From DASQYE01 sp035940775 (GTDB taxonomy: Bacteria > Acidobacteriota > Blastocatellia > Pyrinomonadales > Pyrinomonadaceae): a DNA stretch of 64,000 bases. A program made the position numbers and the translations under genes. The stretch is from the NCBI GenBank assembly GCA_035940775.1, contig DASZEN010000056.1, forward strand, positions 1-64,000. The letters are read 5' to 3'. Shown in pieces: positions 62,843 through 64,000 of this stretch (position 1 is its first letter; the number at the start of each line of letters is the position of its first letter). The notes under the pieces are model-generated. The model searched no databases and was not told where the DNA came from. It was given only the letters and a program-made list of their open reading frames with translations.

Positions 62843-63100
62843 TTAGTGCGTCGTCAATGAATTGTGCGCGTGGTCGCCACCCGGCGCGAGTGGCGCGCGG
62901 TAATCCCCGAAGTGAAATGCTGCTTCGGAGTCGGAAAAAGCGTACACGTCGAAACCGTATGCATCCAGATACGCCGCCAAATCATCGGGCGAGAGGAGAA
63001 AAAGCGCGGGCGAATGGCCCGCTTCAGCACGAATTTCCAGCAGGCGCTCAATTACTTCCAGCGGAGCAAAGCATCTTACAGGGTCTCTGTATGTTGCCAT
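62843..63100 (-). CDS. Small hypothetical protein
   Basis: 85 residues. Reads like a real soluble protein (PLEVIERLLEIRAEAGHSPA, LSPDDLAAYLDAYGFDVYAF) but I recognise no family, and other frames overlap it. It ends with a His-rich tail (GGDHAHNSLTTH). Lies between two rightward genes, opposite in direction. Confidence 0.5.
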   Translation of the reverse strand: MATYRDPVRCFAPLEVIERLLEIRAEAGHSPALFLLSPDDLAAYLDAYGFDVYAFSDSEAAFHFGDYRAPLAPGGDHAHNSLTTH

Positions 63101-63300
63101 AACCTTTTAGCGCCTCTCTTTCGTGAAAGTTTCGGGACGCCTTCTGAACGCTTCGGGCGTCCCCGTCTTGCATCCATTTTGATGTACGCTTTTTATGTTG
63201 CGGTTGTTCGCTGAGGAGATTTATTTTCAGTCACGAACTTTACTGAAACCTTGACGCCGCCAGCAACGAATAATAGGTAAACCGGAGGTGAATCAGAGAT

Positions 63301-64000
63301 GAATCGTCGCACGTTTGTCCGTCATTCGGTCGTCGCCGCGACCGCTGCGGCGGCGGCCACCGCCCATTCGCTCACGGGCGAGGGGCTTCTGAAAGCGCTC
63401 GCGCTTGGCGGCGCGGCCACTTCACGGGCGCGTCGCCCTTTGAGCGCCGTCGGCGGGTTCACCTTCGCCCGTCTGCGCTACGGGTCTGGTAACTGGGACG
63501 CCGATCCGAAGATGCCCTCGAACCTCTTGAACTCACTGGTCGAGTACACTTCGGTGCGCGTCGATCCGAACGAGCGCATAGTGGACGTTGCGTCGCCCAC
63601 CATCTCAGATTACCCTTTTCTGTACCTGACAGGCAATAAACTTGTTCGCTTCTCGGAAACGGAGCGCGCCAACCTGCGCCGCTACCTCAGACAGGGCGGA
63701 TTTCTCTTTGTCGATGATTGCAATCACGACGTTGACGGCACGTTCGCCAAAACCTTCGAGTCGGAGATCAGGGCCATCCTGGATCGTCCCGAAGAGGCCC
63801 TGCGCAAACTGCCGAACCAGCACCCGCTCTACCGCGCCTTCTTCGAGTTTCCGGACGGCGCGCCCGCGACCTCGCACGAGCTGAACGGTTGGGGCGACGA
63901 TCTGGTTCACGATTACCTGAAGGCGATAGAGATTGACGGGCGCATCGGTGTGCTCTACTCGAATAAAGATTACGGGTGCGAGTGGAACTACGACTGGACG
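63301..64000 (+). CDS. Tat-exported DUF4159 protein, 3' end outside window
   Basis: Open from ATG 63301 to the window edge (233 residues seen). GGAGGTGA at 63284-63291 precedes it. A twin-arginine signal (NRRTFVRHS then an Ala-rich stretch) is followed by the DUF4159 start: GGFTFARLRYGSGNWDADPK, YPFLYLTGNKLVRFSETERA and LRQGGFLFVDDCNHDVDGTF, a flavodoxin-like glutamine-amidotransferase-like fold often encoded beside MoxR ATPase, DUF58 and VWA genes. Those would lie beyond the right edge. Confidence 0.85.

Overview
This 64 kb window looks like a chromosomal segment of a GC-rich, Gram-negative, non-photosynthetic-looking bacterium. The gene set (mraZ-to-ftsZ cluster, an Hfq-like protein with an N-terminal extension, Ycf48-like propeller, VIT/VWA protein, paired M16 peptidases, DUF4159 protein, many GTG/TTG starts) is most like Acidobacteriota, probably class Blastocatellia. 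That assignment is inference from gene content and style; no rRNA is present to settle it.

Layout. 1-1.7 kb: a TPM-domain protein (cut by the window edge) and a ZIP metal transporter, both leftward. 1.9-19.8 kb: a division and cell-wall (dcw) cluster, all rightward, starting from a near-consensus promoter and ending at a strong terminator: mraZ, rsmH, ftsL-like, ftsI (with PASTA), murF, mraY, murD, ftsW, murG, murC, murB, ftsQ, ftsA, ftsZ. murE is missing from its usual place between ftsI and murF. 19.8-28.1 kb: Hfq-like protein, pdxA, a membrane protein with a duplicated domain and a pseudopilin-like tail, a long response regulator, valS and nadC. 28.4-36.1 kb: a secreted coiled-coil protein, two XdhC-type genes around an Mpo1-like gene, an MFS exporter, a VIT/VWA surface protein and a Ycf48-like propeller. 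36.5-42.6 kb: an inactive/active M16 peptidase pair, a small RHH-like protein, a STAS protein and a cytosolic thioredoxin-fold protein.

43.2-47.8 kb is the best candidate for an undescribed system: an 88-residue protein with a Cys/Trp/Tyr-rich C-terminal end, closed by its own terminator, then an ABC exporter with proline-rich ends, then (convergent) a cytosolic subtilisin and a GAF-domain protein. This layout resembles a ribosomal peptide (RiPP or bacteriocin-like) locus without a recognisable modification enzyme. 48-54.7 kb holds a C-terminal processing protease (S41) and a leftward run of small stress or housekeeping genes (DUF6766, isochorismatase-like, ankyrin, SRPBCC, two VOC proteins, NTF2-like).

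54.9-59.8 kb is a compact accessory DNA-metabolism module: a SWIM zinc finger fused to a Rad52/DdrA-like annealing protein, two small partners, an XRE repressor, an ImmA/IrrE-like protein and a DnaG-like primase with an incomplete zinc finger. It is organised around a divergent promoter with a palindromic operator, and two of its transcripts are predicted to be leaderless. It looks like the replication/recombination and control genes of a phage or plasmid, retained or domesticated. 59.9-64 kb: a secreted trypsin-like protease, a GAF/SpoIIE-type phosphatase, a small orphan gene and the start of a Tat-exported DUF4159 protein. I see no rRNA, tRNA, CRISPR array or insertion sequence.
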